DNA of 64,000 nt from an uncultured Lachnospiraceae bacterium (GTDB taxonomy: Bacteria; Bacillota; Clostridia; Lachnospirales; Lachnospiraceae), in contig CAOJQZ010000003.1 in the NCBI GenBank assembly GCA_948441955.1, positions 5,029-69,028 on the forward strand. The letters run 5' to 3'. Under the pieces are notes generated by a model. It saw nothing but the letters and a program-made list of their open reading frames with translations, was not told the DNA's origin and ran no database searches. Positions 35,286-44,443 of this stretch are shown here, in pieces (the first letter of the stretch is position 1; the number at the start of each line of letters is the position of its first letter). The translations under genes and the position numbers were made by a program.

Positions 35286-36311
35286 ATGGCTGAGAAATTG
35301 TTAGAAGTAAAAGATTTAGAAGTGTCTTTTAAGACCTACGCAGGCATTGTCAAAGCTGTCAGAGGCGTGAATTTCTATGTGAACAAGGGCGAGACGCTGG
35401 CGCTGGTAGGAGAATCCGGCTGCGGAAAGACAGTGACTGCAAAATCAATTATCGGTATTTTAGCAAAGCATCAGACGATGATTAGCGATAAATCCCAGAT
35501 TATTCTGAATGGAAGAGATATATTAAAGCTCTCTGAAAAAGAGATGAGGAAGGTACGGGGAAATGAAGTTTCTATGATTTTTCAGGATCCAATGACTTCC
35601 TTAAATCCAACAGCAAGAATCGGGGCTCAGATTGCGGAAGGAATCCGGCTTCATACAGACAAATCCAAGGAGGATATTTATGGGGAGGTATTACGGCTTT
35701 TAGAACTGGTAAGAATACCGAATCCCAAAGTACGGATGAACCAGTATCCTCATGAATTTTCCGGAGGTATGAGACAGAGGGCAATGATTGCTGTTGCATT
35801 GGCCTGCAATCCGGATCTTCTGATAGCGGACGAGCCAACCACTGCGCTGGATGTTACAATTCAGGCCCAGATTATGGACTTGATGTCTGATATTCAGAAG
35901 GAATTTAACACAGCAATTATTCTTGTTACCCATGATCTTGGAGTGGTGGCAGCCCATGCCCACAGAATCCAGGTAATGTATGCGGGGACATTTCTTGAAA
36001 AGGGAACGGTTGATGAGATATTCTATCAGCCCAGGCATCCGTATACAATGGCGCTGTTAAAATCCGTGCCGACCTTGAACATGGAAAATAAGGCGAATCT
36101 GTATTCCCTTGAAGGAACGCCGCCGGATCTCCTAAATCCACCGGCCGGATGCGCTTTCGCACCAAGATGCGAATATGGTATGAAAATATGCAGAAAAGCT
36201 GTACCGGAAAATACAGTATTTTCTGACACGCATATCTGTGACTGCTGGATGCTTAGCGAGGAGGCAAAAAAGCGGGGCATCATAGAACTGAGTGGAGGAA
36301 TCAGGGCATGA
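35286..36311 (+). CDS. oppD: Oligopeptide ABC transporter ATP-binding protein OppD
   Basis: A 341-residue ATPase. Walker A GESGCGKT at residues 43-50, ABC signature FSGGMRQRAMIAVAL near 158-172, Walker B LLIADEPTTALD near 178-189, and H-loop THDLGVV. The C-terminal oligopeptide-transporter extension carries the cysteine motif AGCAFAPRC...C that in relatives binds an Fe-S cluster. It overlaps oppF by ATGA. Works as a heterodimer with OppF. Confidence 0.95.
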   Translation: MAEKLLEVKDLEVSFKTYAGIVKAVRGVNFYVNKGETLALVGESGCGKTVTAKSIIGILAKHQTMISDKSQIILNGRDILKLSEKEMRKVRGNEVSMIFQDPMTSLNPTARIGAQIAEGIRLHTDKSKEDIYGEVLRLLELVRIPNPKVRMNQYPHEFSGGMRQRAMIAVALACNPDLLIADEPTTALDVTIQAQIMDLMSDIQKEFNTAIILVTHDLGVVAAHAHRIQVMYAGTFLEKGTVDEIFYQPRHPYTMALLKSVPTLNMENKANLYSLEGTPPDLLNPPAGCAFAPRCEYGMKICRKAVPENTVFSDTHICDCWMLSEEAKKRGIIELSGGIRA

Positions 36312-37267
36312 GTGAAAAAAAAGTACTAGTAGAGGTGAAGGACCTTAAGAAGCATTTTAAGGTTGGTAAAAATGCAATTTTGAAAGCAGTTGACGGAATT
36401 GACTTTAAGATATATAAGGGCGAAACACTGGGGCTGGTAGGAGAATCCGGCTGCGGAAAAACGACCTGCGGCAAGACGGTAATGGGGCTTTACCCGGCAA
36501 CCTCCGGCGAGATTATATTTGACGGAATCAAGGTGAATGAGCTAAAGGGAAAAGAGAAGAAGGACTTTACAAGAAAGGCTCAGATTATCTTTCAGGATCC
36601 CTATTCTTCGCTGGATCCCCGTATGACGGTAGGAGATATTATTGGTGAGGGAATTGATATTCACGGACTCTATACAGGTCAGGAGAGAACAGATAAGATC
36701 TATGAGCTGTTAGGTACGATTGGGCTGACAAGTGAGCATGCCAACCGTTTCCCTCATGAATTTTCAGGCGGACAGAGACAGCGTATCGGCATTGCCAGAG
36801 CGCTGGCCATAGAACCGGAGTTCATTGTATGTGACGAGCCTATTTCAGCTCTTGACGTGTCCATTCAAGCCCAGATTATCAATCTGTTAATCCGGCTCCA
36901 GAAAGAGCGGGAGCTTACCTATCTGTTTATTGCGCACGACCTTTCAATGGTAAAGCATATTTCTGACAGAGTAGGTGTTATGTATCTGGGTAAGATGGTG
37001 GAAATGGCGCCTTCCTATGAGTTGTATACAAATCCAAAGCATCCTTATACGGAGGCGCTGATGTCGGCAATACCGATTCCGGATCCTGAGGTGGAGAGAG
37101 AAAAGAAGCAGATTAAAATAGAAGGGGAAATTCCAAGCCCTATCAATCCGAAGCCGGGATGCCGGTTTGCATCCAGATGCCGTTATGCAACAGAACTCTG
37201 CAGGCAGGAGACGCCAAAGCTTAAAGAAGTAGGACCGGAGCATTTTGCTGCCTGTCATAACAGGTAA
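36308..37267 (+). CDS. oppF: Oligopeptide ABC transporter ATP-binding protein OppF
   Basis: A 319-residue ATPase. Walker A GESGCGKT at residues 45-52, Q-loop IIFQDPYSSLDPRMTVGD near 94-111, signature FSGGQRQRIGIARAL near 155-169, Walker B FIVCDEPISALD. The C-terminal extension has PGCRFASRCRYATELC near 278-293, the same cysteine pattern as OppD. Last gene of the opp operon; a bidirectional terminator follows at 37302-37337. Confidence 0.95.
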   Translation: MSEKKVLVEVKDLKKHFKVGKNAILKAVDGIDFKIYKGETLGLVGESGCGKTTCGKTVMGLYPATSGEIIFDGIKVNELKGKEKKDFTRKAQIIFQDPYSSLDPRMTVGDIIGEGIDIHGLYTGQERTDKIYELLGTIGLTSEHANRFPHEFSGGQRQRIGIARALAIEPEFIVCDEPISALDVSIQAQIINLLIRLQKERELTYLFIAHDLSMVKHISDRVGVMYLGKMVEMAPSYELYTNPKHPYTEALMSAIPIPDPEVEREKKQIKIEGEIPSPINPKPGCRFASRCRYATELCRQETPKLKEVGPEHFAACHNR

Positions 37268-37301
37268 ATAATTGTATTATATTCTAAACGAAAAAGGACA
37301 T

Positions 37302-37337
37302 CCATATGACGGAATGGATGTCCTTTTAATTGTTGTC
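37302..37337. terminator. Bidirectional terminator between oppF and rpsT
   Basis: AAAAGGACATCCAT pairs perfectly with ATGGATGTCCTTTT around an 8-base loop; flanking A and T tracts serve both convergent genes. Confidence 0.92.
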
Positions 37338-37339
37338 TA

Positions 37340-37603
37340 TTAAGAAATTGCGTTAACAGCTTTTGTCAAACGGGAAACTTTTCTTGCGCATGTATTCTTA
37401 TGATATACGCCCTTGCTTCCTGCTTTATTAATCTCAACGATCGCAACCTTTAATGCGTCTGCAGCTAAAGCGGCATCTTTGTTTGCTACAGCTGTCTCAA
37501 CCTTTTTTACGCAAGTTTTTACTTTTGATTTGATTGCCTTATTTCTGGCAGCTTTTGTTTCGTTTACTAAGATTCTCTTCTTTGCAGATTTGATATTAGC
37601 CAA
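37340..37603 (-). CDS. rpsT: Ribosomal protein S20
   Basis: An 87-residue S20 protein of the small ribosomal subunit (MANIKSAKKRI opening, KNKAIKSKVKT near 24, VYHKNTCARKVSRLTKAV near the end). The start is a TTG at 37603 (TTG GCT AAT ATC), placed by the conserved ANIKSAKKR sequence and a GGAGGT site eight bases upstream; an ATG at 37618 would add five foreign residues and would cover the ribosome site. Divergent from gpr, as in other spore formers. Confidence 0.96.
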   Translation of the reverse strand: MANIKSAKKRILVNETKAARNKAIKSKVKTCVKKVETAVANKDAALAADALKVAIVEINKAGSKGVYHKNTCARKVSRLTKAVNAIS

Positions 37604-37698
37604 TTTGTCCACCTCCAATATCTCATATTTCGACTTTTGTTATCGATTCCTGATTCGTTAGAGCCGGACACGGACGTTCTAACGAAACATACGTATTT

Positions 37699-37727
37699 AT
37701 TTTAGTGCACGGGAGTTGTTCTGTCAA
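37699..37727 (-). promoter_or_regulatory. Promoter of rpsT
   Basis: On the minus strand TTGACA (37722-37727), 17-base spacer, TAAAAT (37699-37704). The leader contains an inverted repeat CGTTAGA/TCTAACG (37656-37685) that could form a hairpin. Confidence 0.78.
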
Positions 37728-37746
37728 TACATATTTCCTGAAATAT

Positions 37747-37777
37747 TGTAAAAACTATGGAGTGTAACGGAATACTT
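37747..37777 (+). promoter_or_regulatory. Possible forespore (sigma-F/G type) promoter of gpr
   Basis: TGTAAAA (37747-37753) and AATACTT (about 37771-37777) loosely resemble the TGAATA / CATACTA elements of forespore sigma factors. Regulation of gpr by these factors is known in Bacillus; the match here is weak. Confidence 0.3.
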
Positions 37778-37799
37778 ATTAAGTGAGGGAGTGCTTAAG

Positions 37800-38765
37800 A
37801 TGGTGGAAAAGTATAGTATCAGAACTGATTTGGCTTTGGAACAGAAGGAGAGATTTGAGGCGGATCAGGTCGAGGTGCAGGGAGTAGTGCTTACAGAGGA
37901 GGTGGATGAGGAACGGGAAATTAAGGTTACAACCGTAAAAATTGAGACAGAGAACGGGGCTAAGGTGATGCAAAAGCCTGTGGGGACCTATGTTACGATG
38001 GAGGCGCCGAATATGGCGGTGCCGGATGAGGATTATCACAGGGAAATTTCAGCGGAGATTAAAAAGCTCTTGGAGCGTTTTCTGGAAAGCGGCAGAAAAG
38101 AGTATTCAGCCCTTGTAGTGGGGCTTGGAAACCGAAAGGTAACGCCGGATGCACTGGGGCCCTATGTTGTGGATAACTTAAACATTACCAGACATATTGT
38201 AAAGGAATACGGAAAATATGCTATGGGAGAGGAGCATGCGAGACTTGTCAGCGCTATTGTGCCTGGGGTAATGGGACAGACGGGAATGGAAACGGTAGAA
38301 ATTATAAGAGGGGTTGTAAGCGAGACAAAGCCGGACTTCATTATTGCTATAGACGCGTTGGCGGCCAGAAGCTCAAAGCGCCTGAACCGGACGATTCAGA
38401 TTGCGGATACCGGAATTAATCCAGGGTCAGGCGTGGGAAATCACAGGAATGCTATCACAGAGGAGACGGTCGGAGTGCCGGTCCTTGCTATAGGCGTCCC
38501 TACAGTTGTGGACGCAGCCACTATCGTTAATGATACAATGGAAAATTTTATCGCGGCGCTTGAGGAATCCGAGTCATTAAAAGGGGTAGGCGTTGTCATG
38601 CAGGGATACACTGCCGGGGAAAAATACGAACTTGTGAAGGAGCTGATTTCACCCCATCTGAACGGCCTTTTTGTAACTCCAAAGGATATTGATGAAACGG
38701 TAAAGCGCATCAGCTATACTATATCAGAGTCTCTGAATATGTTATTTTCAGGTGAATGCATATAA
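37800..38765 (+). CDS. gpr: Germination protease GPR
   Basis: A 321-residue A25-family protease that degrades the small acid-soluble proteins during spore germination. It is made as a zymogen; the N-terminus carries the propeptide region with YSIRTDLALE, the conserved processing area. Core blocks include GLGNRKVTPDALGP near 103-116, IPGV-type SAIVPGVMGQTGMET, and IAIDALAARSSKRLN near 182-196. I start at ATG 37800, 11 bases after GAGGG; a GTG at 37791 is the alternative. Its presence implies an endospore former. Confidence 0.95.
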   Translation: MVEKYSIRTDLALEQKERFEADQVEVQGVVLTEEVDEEREIKVTTVKIETENGAKVMQKPVGTYVTMEAPNMAVPDEDYHREISAEIKKLLERFLESGRKEYSALVVGLGNRKVTPDALGPYVVDNLNITRHIVKEYGKYAMGEEHARLVSAIVPGVMGQTGMETVEIIRGVVSETKPDFIIAIDALAARSSKRLNRTIQIADTGINPGSGVGNHRNAITEETVGVPVLAIGVPTVVDAATIVNDTMENFIAALEESESLKGVGVVMQGYTAGEKYELVKELISPHLNGLFVTPKDIDETVKRISYTISESLNMLFSGECI

Positions 38766-38870
38766 GAAGGAATATTTTCAGGCGGCTGTATTTTTAAAGA
38801 GGGACATGCACATAATGGGAAATCTTTCGTCATATAGTGTTAAGACGAAAAATAACAGCGGAGTGATAAG

Positions 38871-40055
38871 TTGGAAAACGGACAAAAAATCAGCAGAATT
38901 CTTATGGCGGCTGCAGGAGGCGTTCTTATATTATATACAGTAATTAATATAGGAGCAGGAATCGGCCTGAAGGGGATCGAAAAATTTTTAGCCGGACCTA
39001 ACAAGATGCTTCTTGGGCATGTACAGGAGATGTATCTTACCGGATTTTCCTATACGTCCAGGAAGCATCATGTATCCGTGGACGAGTGGGTGGCCGAAAA
39101 TGCTATGAATCTTATTCCCCTTGGAACTTATGTTAAGAACAGGGAAGAAGTTGAAACAGATGTAGAGGATCGGGCGACCTATGAGATGATTCTTAAAAGA
39201 CAGGCAAATGACGAAAATGCGGTGGATGAAAATGGGAAGCTTATCGGAGAGGCAGAAGAAGAGCCAAGTGTGGAAACAACAGGCAGTATTGATCTTTCGA
39301 TTGAAAAGCTGAAAAATTATGAATATCTGATTAGTAATTTTTATACCATTGACAGTACAACAATGACAAGTCCTGAGGAATTAAATGCAGAAGTGCTTCT
39401 TTCCAAAGATTTGAAGATTGATAAAGGTACAAAAGGACCTAAGGTTCTGATCTATCATACCCATTCCCAGGAAGGATTTATAGATTCGGTTCCGGGCGAT
39501 ACATCTACAACGATTGTCGGAATGGGTACATATCTCACAGAGCTGCTAAACCAAAAGGGGATTGAGACGATACATCACGAAGGAGTATATGACTTGATTG
39601 ACGGGGAACTGGACAGGAGTAAGGCCTACGATCTGGCTGAGCCGGAGGTAAAGAAAATACTGGAGGAAAATCCAAGCATTGAGGTTTTGATTGATTTGCA
39701 CAGAGACGGCGTGGCGGAAGGTACTCATCTTGTGACGGATATTAACGGGAAATCCACGGCACAGATTATGTTCTTTAACGGGCTAAGCAGAACAAAGGCA
39801 AACGGGGATATAGATTACCTGTATAATCCCTATATTCAGGATAACCTTGCCTTTTCCCTGCAGATGCAGCTTAAGGCTATGGAATTATTTCCAGGCTTCA
39901 CAAGACACATCTATTTAAGAGGATACTGCTATAATATGAATATTATGCCAAAAACATTGTTGATTGAGGCAGGGGCTCAGACCAATACCGTTGAGGAAAT
40001 GAGAAATGCAATGGAAGCACTGGCAGACACACTAGATCATGTGCTGACGCCTTAA
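38871..40055 (+). CDS. spoIIP: Stage II sporulation protein P
   Basis: A 394-residue SpoIIP, the peptidoglycan amidase/endopeptidase of the engulfment complex with SpoIID and SpoIIM. One N-terminal transmembrane helix (about 9-31) is followed by an extracytoplasmic linker and the C-terminal Amidase_3-like catalytic domain (about 190-394), with IYHTHSQEGF near 194-203, IDLHRDGV near 274-281 and a terminal LIEAGAQTNTVEE. Start TTG 38871 after GGAGTG. It follows gpr as in Bacillus. The 105-base gap from gpr contains a TTTCGTC/GACGAAA stem-loop and no gene. Confidence 0.94.
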   Translation: MENGQKISRILMAAAGGVLILYTVINIGAGIGLKGIEKFLAGPNKMLLGHVQEMYLTGFSYTSRKHHVSVDEWVAENAMNLIPLGTYVKNREEVETDVEDRATYEMILKRQANDENAVDENGKLIGEAEEEPSVETTGSIDLSIEKLKNYEYLISNFYTIDSTTMTSPEELNAEVLLSKDLKIDKGTKGPKVLIYHTHSQEGFIDSVPGDTSTTIVGMGTYLTELLNQKGIETIHHEGVYDLIDGELDRSKAYDLAEPEVKKILEENPSIEVLIDLHRDGVAEGTHLVTDINGKSTAQIMFFNGLSRTKANGDIDYLYNPYIQDNLAFSLQMQLKAMELFPGFTRHIYLRGYCYNMNIMPKTLLIEAGAQTNTVEEMRNAMEALADTLDHVLTP

Positions 40056-40125
40056 AATATATTTGATTCGCACCATATTTTGTGTTAAGATAAATGCAAT
40101 ATGGATAGTGGAAGGATTGGAAGAA

Positions 40126-42048
40126 ATGGCTAAGAAGACTACATATGATGCTGACAGCATTGCGGTACTGGAGGGGCTTGAAGCAGTTCGAAAGAGGCCG
40201 GGTATGTATATCGGCAGTGTGTCCACCAGAGGCTTGAATCATTTAATATATGAAATCGTAGATAATGCGGTAGATGAGCATCTGGCAGGTTTTTGTACGG
40301 AAATACGCGTAACGCTGGAGCGCGACGGTTCTGCAACAATCTCAGATAACGGACGCGGTGTTCCTGTAGATATGCATGCAAAGGGAGTGTCCGCAGAGCG
40401 TATTGTGTATACAACGCTTCATGCAGGAGGCAAGTTTGATGATTCCGTATATAAGACCAGCGGAGGCCTTCATGGAGTAGGTTCGTCCGTTGTAAACGCG
40501 TTGTCTTCTTATATGGACGTAGAGGTAAGCCGAGGCGGGTATATCCATCATGACAGATATGAAAGAGGTATTCCGGTTATTGAGCTTGAGGAGGGCCTTC
40601 TTCCAAAGCTTGGAAAGACGAAAAAGACCGGAACAAAGATTAATTTTCTGCCGGACGATACGATATTTGAGAAGACGAGATTCCGTGCAGACGAGGTAAA
40701 AAGCCGGATGCATGAAACAACCTATCTGAATCCGAAGCTTACGATTATTTTTGAGGATATGAGAGAGGGAAGTAAAGAGAGGGTCGTATATCATGAGCCG
40801 GATGGAATCCTGGGATTTATAAGGGAGCTGAATTCAAAGAAGGAAACTGTGCATGAGCCGGTCTATTTTAAAGGGGAGGCGGAAGGAATTGAGGTGGAAG
40901 CCGCCTTTCAGTATGTGAATGAGTTTCATGAAAATGTGCTTGGTTTCTGTAATAATATTTATAACGGCGAGGGCGGGACACATCTGACAGGATTTAAGAC
41001 GACATTTACGACGGCCATTAACCAATATGCAAGAGAGCTTGGGATTTTAAAGGATAAAGACAGCAACTTTACAGGTGCGGATGTCAGAAACGGCATGACG
41101 GCGATTATTTCCGTTAAACACCCGGATCCAAGATTCGAGGGACAGACGAAGACAAAGCTTGACAACCCGGACGCGCTGAAAGCGGTAGGCAAGGTGACAG
41201 GTGAAGAAATAGTCCGTTATTTTGACCGGAATCTTGACAATCTTAAGAAGGTGATAGGCTGTGCGGAGAAGGCCGCAAAAATTCGTAAGACGGAAGAGAA
41301 GGCAAAGACAAATCTTTTGACGAAACAGAAATATTCTTTTGACAGTAACGGAAAGCTTGCAAATTGTGAGAGCCGCGATGCGGAAAAATGTGAGATTTTT
41401 ATTGTGGAGGGCGACTCTGCCGGCGGCTCTGCCAAGACGGCAAGGGACAGGATGTATCAGGCGATTCTGCCGATTCGGGGGAAAATCCTTAATGTGGAAA
41501 AGGCGAGTATTGATAAAATTCTTGCCAATGCGGAGATTAAGACAATGATTAATGCCTTCGGATGTGGATTTTCGGAAGGGTATGGCAATGATTTTGATAT
41601 TTCCAAGCTGCGGTATGACAAGATTATTATTATGGCAGATGCGGATGTAGACGGCGCGCATATCTCTACCTTGCTTCTTACTTTATTTTACCGTTTCATG
41701 CCGGAGCTTATCTATGAGGGACATGTTTATATTGCCATGCCGCCGCTTTATAAAGTAATGCCCAAAAAGGGAGAGGAGGAGTACCTCTATGACGATAAAG
41801 CGCTGGAACAGTACAGGAAGACCCATGAAGGCCCGTTTACCCTCCAGAGATATAAAGGATTAGGGGAGATGGACGCAGAGCAGCTTTGGGAGACAACCCT
41901 TGATCCGGAAAGGCGGCTCCTTAAAAGGGTGGAGATTGAGGACGCCAGAATGGCTTCCAGTGTAACAGAGATGCTGATGGGCACGGAGGTGCCGCCGAGA
42001 AGAATGTTTATCTATGAAAACGCCACGGAAGCTGAGCTGGATGTATAA
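40126..42048 (+). CDS. parE: Type IIA topoisomerase subunit B (topoisomerase IV / ParE-like)
   Basis: A 640-residue GHKL ATPase subunit. ATP-site motifs: EIVDNAVDEHLAG near 44-56, SDNGRGVPVD near 77-86, TSGGLHGVGSSVVNALS near 113-129. TOPRIM motif EGDSAGGSAKTARD near 427-440 and DADVDGAHI near 505-513. The length fits ParE (about 630) rather than the longer GyrB. A canonical gyrB is expected near the origin, so I infer the decatenating enzyme, though gyrase cannot be excluded by sequence alone. Start ATG 40126 (MAKKTTYDADS) was set by the conserved N-terminus. Confidence 0.9.
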   Translation: MAKKTTYDADSIAVLEGLEAVRKRPGMYIGSVSTRGLNHLIYEIVDNAVDEHLAGFCTEIRVTLERDGSATISDNGRGVPVDMHAKGVSAERIVYTTLHAGGKFDDSVYKTSGGLHGVGSSVVNALSSYMDVEVSRGGYIHHDRYERGIPVIELEEGLLPKLGKTKKTGTKINFLPDDTIFEKTRFRADEVKSRMHETTYLNPKLTIIFEDMREGSKERVVYHEPDGILGFIRELNSKKETVHEPVYFKGEAEGIEVEAAFQYVNEFHENVLGFCNNIYNGEGGTHLTGFKTTFTTAINQYARELGILKDKDSNFTGADVRNGMTAIISVKHPDPRFEGQTKTKLDNPDALKAVGKVTGEEIVRYFDRNLDNLKKVIGCAEKAAKIRKTEEKAKTNLLTKQKYSFDSNGKLANCESRDAEKCEIFIVEGDSAGGSAKTARDRMYQAILPIRGKILNVEKASIDKILANAEIKTMINAFGCGFSEGYGNDFDISKLRYDKIIIMADADVDGAHISTLLLTLFYRFMPELIYEGHVYIAMPPLYKVMPKKGEEEYLYDDKALEQYRKTHEGPFTLQRYKGLGEMDAEQLWETTLDPERRLLKRVEIEDARMASSVTEMLMGTEVPPRRMFIYENATEAELDV

Positions 42049-42060
42049 GGAGAGGAAAAG

Positions 42061-44304
42061 ATGCAGGAATCACAACAGATCATCAGAACGGAATATTCGG
42101 AGGTAATGAAAAAGTCTTATATTGATTATGCCATGAGCGTTATTGTTGCCCGTGCGCTTCCGGATGTACGCGACGGCTTAAAGCCGGTGCAGAGAAGAAC
42201 CTTGTATGACATGCATGAGCTTGGTATCCGTTATGACAGGCCTTACAGGAAATGTGCCCGTATTGTGGGAGATACGATGGGTAAATATCATCCGCACGGC
42301 GACAGCTCCATATACGAGGCGCTGGTTGTCATGGCCCAGGAATTTAAAAAGGGCATGATATTAGTGGACGGGCATGGCAACTTTGGCTCCATCGAAGGGG
42401 ACGGGGCGGCCGCTATGCGTTATACGGAAGCGAGGCTCGCCAGGATTACGCAGGAGGCATATCTTGCAGACCTGGATAAAAACGTAGTAAATTTCCTGCC
42501 TAATTTTGATGAAACGGAAAAGGAACCGGAGGTACTTCCGGTGCGGATTCCCAATCTTCTTATAAACGGCGCGGAAGGTATTGCGGTTGGTATGGCTACA
42601 AACATCCCCCCTCACAATCTGGGCGAGGTGATTGATGCTGTTAAGGCTTATATGAAAAATGATGAAATCAGTACAAAACAGCTTATGAAATATATAAAAG
42701 GCCCTGATTTCCCCACAGGGGGAATTGTAGTCAATAAGGACGAGCTTCTTAACATTTATGAAACAGGTTCAGGCAAGATCAAGCTTCGCGGGAAAGTAGA
42801 ACTAGAAGAGATGAAAGGCGGAAAAAGCCGTCTTGTTATATCAGAAATTCCTTTTACGATGATAGGAGCGGGAATCGGAAAATTTCTGAATGATGTCTGC
42901 GGGCTGGTAGAGTCAAAGAAAACATCAGATATTGTGGATATATCCAATCAGTCTTCAAAAGAGGGAATCCGTATCGTCATTGAACTTAAAAAGGGAGCAG
43001 ATGTAGAAAACCTCAAAAACATGCTGTATAAGAAAACCCGTTTAGAAGATACCTTTGGCGTCAATATGCTGGCGGTTGCCGGAGGAAGACCGGAGACAAT
43101 GGGCCTAAAGAGAATTATTGAGCATCATGTGGACTTCCAGTTTGAGCTTGCTACAAGAAAGTATAAAACACTTCTTGCAAAGGAGCTTGATAAAAAGGAG
43201 ATTCAGGAAGGGCTTATTAAAGCCTGTGATGTCATTGATCTGATCATTGAAATTTTAAGAGGCAGCCAGTCTGTGAAGGATGCCAAGGAATGCCTCACAA
43301 AAGGCGTGACGGAGAATATTAAGTTTAAATCAGGTATTTCAAAGAAAATGGCGGCCATGCTGCGCTTTACGGAGCGTCAGGCAGCGGCTATTCTGGAAAT
43401 GCGGCTTTATAAGCTGATTGGCCTTGAAATAGAAGCTCTTATGAAGGAACATGAGGAAACTCTGAAAAATATTTCCAAATACGAGGACATTTTAAATAAT
43501 TATCATTCAATGTCAGACGTGATTATAGCGGATTTGGATAAGATAAAAAAGGAATATGGACGAAAGCGGCGCACGGTAATTGAAAATGCCGAAGAAGCGG
43601 TATATGAGGAAAAGAAAATCGAGGAGCAGGAGATCGTGTTCCTTATGGATCGTTTCGGCTATGCGAAAACTGTGGACACTGCGGCTTATGAGAGGAATAA
43701 AGAGGCGGCGGACACAGAGAACAAATATATTATAACCTGTATGAATACAGGCAGGCTCTGTGTGTTTACAAATAATGGGAAAATGCATCAGATTAAGGTG
43801 TCGGATCTTCCCTTTGGAAAATTTCGGGACAAGGGACTTCCCATTGATAATGTAAGCAATTATGACAGCTCACAGGAAAACATTGTCTATATCTGCGACT
43901 CCGAGCAGATGCGTTATGCTAAATTCCTGTTTGCTACAAAACAGGGGATGATCAAGCGGGTAGAGGGAGAAGAATTTCAGGTAGCGAAGCGTACCATTGC
44001 GGCGACGAAGCTTCAGGAGGAGGACGAGGTGGTAAGCGTCCAGGTGCTGAACGACAGCCATCAGGTAGTTCTGCAGACAAAAGAGGGCTTTTTCCTAAAA
44101 TTTCCGGCAGAAGAGGTTACCGGGAAAAAGAAGGGAGCCGTAGGTGTAAGAGGAATCAAGCTTAAGAAGAAGGACGAGCTTGAAAAGGTGTATCTGTTTG
44201 AAGAAGGGACAGAGTGTAAAGCAGCCTTTGGGGACAAGGAGATTAGCCTTAACCGGCTCAAGACAGGAAAAAGGGACGGAACCGGTACAAAAGCAAGAGG
44301 ATAA
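42061..44304 (+). CDS. parC: Type IIA topoisomerase subunit A (topoisomerase IV / ParC-like)
   Basis: A 747-residue DNA-cutting subunit. The active tyrosine is Y121 in AAMRYTEARL, and the quinolone region reads GKYHPHGDSSIYEALV with serine at the usual Ser83 position and Glu at the usual acidic position, so no obvious quinolone-resistance change. The C-terminal beta-pinwheel (about 500-740) lacks the GyrA box (QRRGGKG); the nearest element is KKKGAVGVRG. That and the length favour ParC. Twelve bases after the B subunit. Confidence 0.9.
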   Translation: MQESQQIIRTEYSEVMKKSYIDYAMSVIVARALPDVRDGLKPVQRRTLYDMHELGIRYDRPYRKCARIVGDTMGKYHPHGDSSIYEALVVMAQEFKKGMILVDGHGNFGSIEGDGAAAMRYTEARLARITQEAYLADLDKNVVNFLPNFDETEKEPEVLPVRIPNLLINGAEGIAVGMATNIPPHNLGEVIDAVKAYMKNDEISTKQLMKYIKGPDFPTGGIVVNKDELLNIYETGSGKIKLRGKVELEEMKGGKSRLVISEIPFTMIGAGIGKFLNDVCGLVESKKTSDIVDISNQSSKEGIRIVIELKKGADVENLKNMLYKKTRLEDTFGVNMLAVAGGRPETMGLKRIIEHHVDFQFELATRKYKTLLAKELDKKEIQEGLIKACDVIDLIIEILRGSQSVKDAKECLTKGVTENIKFKSGISKKMAAMLRFTERQAAAILEMRLYKLIGLEIEALMKEHEETLKNISKYEDILNNYHSMSDVIIADLDKIKKEYGRKRRTVIENAEEAVYEEKKIEEQEIVFLMDRFGYAKTVDTAAYERNKEAADTENKYIITCMNTGRLCVFTNNGKMHQIKVSDLPFGKFRDKGLPIDNVSNYDSSQENIVYICDSEQMRYAKFLFATKQGMIKRVEGEEFQVAKRTIAATKLQEEDEVVSVQVLNDSHQVVLQTKEGFFLKFPAEEVTGKKKGAVGVRGIKLKKKDELEKVYLFEEGTECKAAFGDKEISLNRLKTGKRDGTGTKARG

Positions 44305-44326
44305 ACAGAAAAAGGAGTAAAAAACC

Positions 44327-44355
44327 TTGATTTTTTCATAAATCAGTGCTATACT
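44327..44355 (+). promoter_or_regulatory. Promoter of the rimP-nusA-infB operon
   Basis: TTGATT (44327-44332), 17-base spacer, TATACT (44350-44355). Confidence 0.75.
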
Positions 44356-44381
44356 GCTCTACAGTTACATAAAAGTCTGGC

Positions 44382-44412
44382 AGAAGAGTGAACGGAAGTT
44401 CACTCTTCTTTG
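44382..44412 (+). terminator. Leader hairpin, possible attenuator, ahead of rimP
   Basis: AGAAGAGTGAAC, tetraloop GGAA, GTTCACTCTTCT, then TTGTT. It lies between the promoter and the rimP start, so it would sit in the operon leader and could partly terminate transcription. Confidence 0.65.
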
Positions 44413-44443
44413 TTGGAGCGAGTATATCAGGAAAGGGAGTTTT

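Noticed and set aside
38752..38943. A 63-codon open frame between gpr and spoIIP
   Set aside because: It overlaps both gene ends, lacks a ribosome site and has no similarity to a known family.
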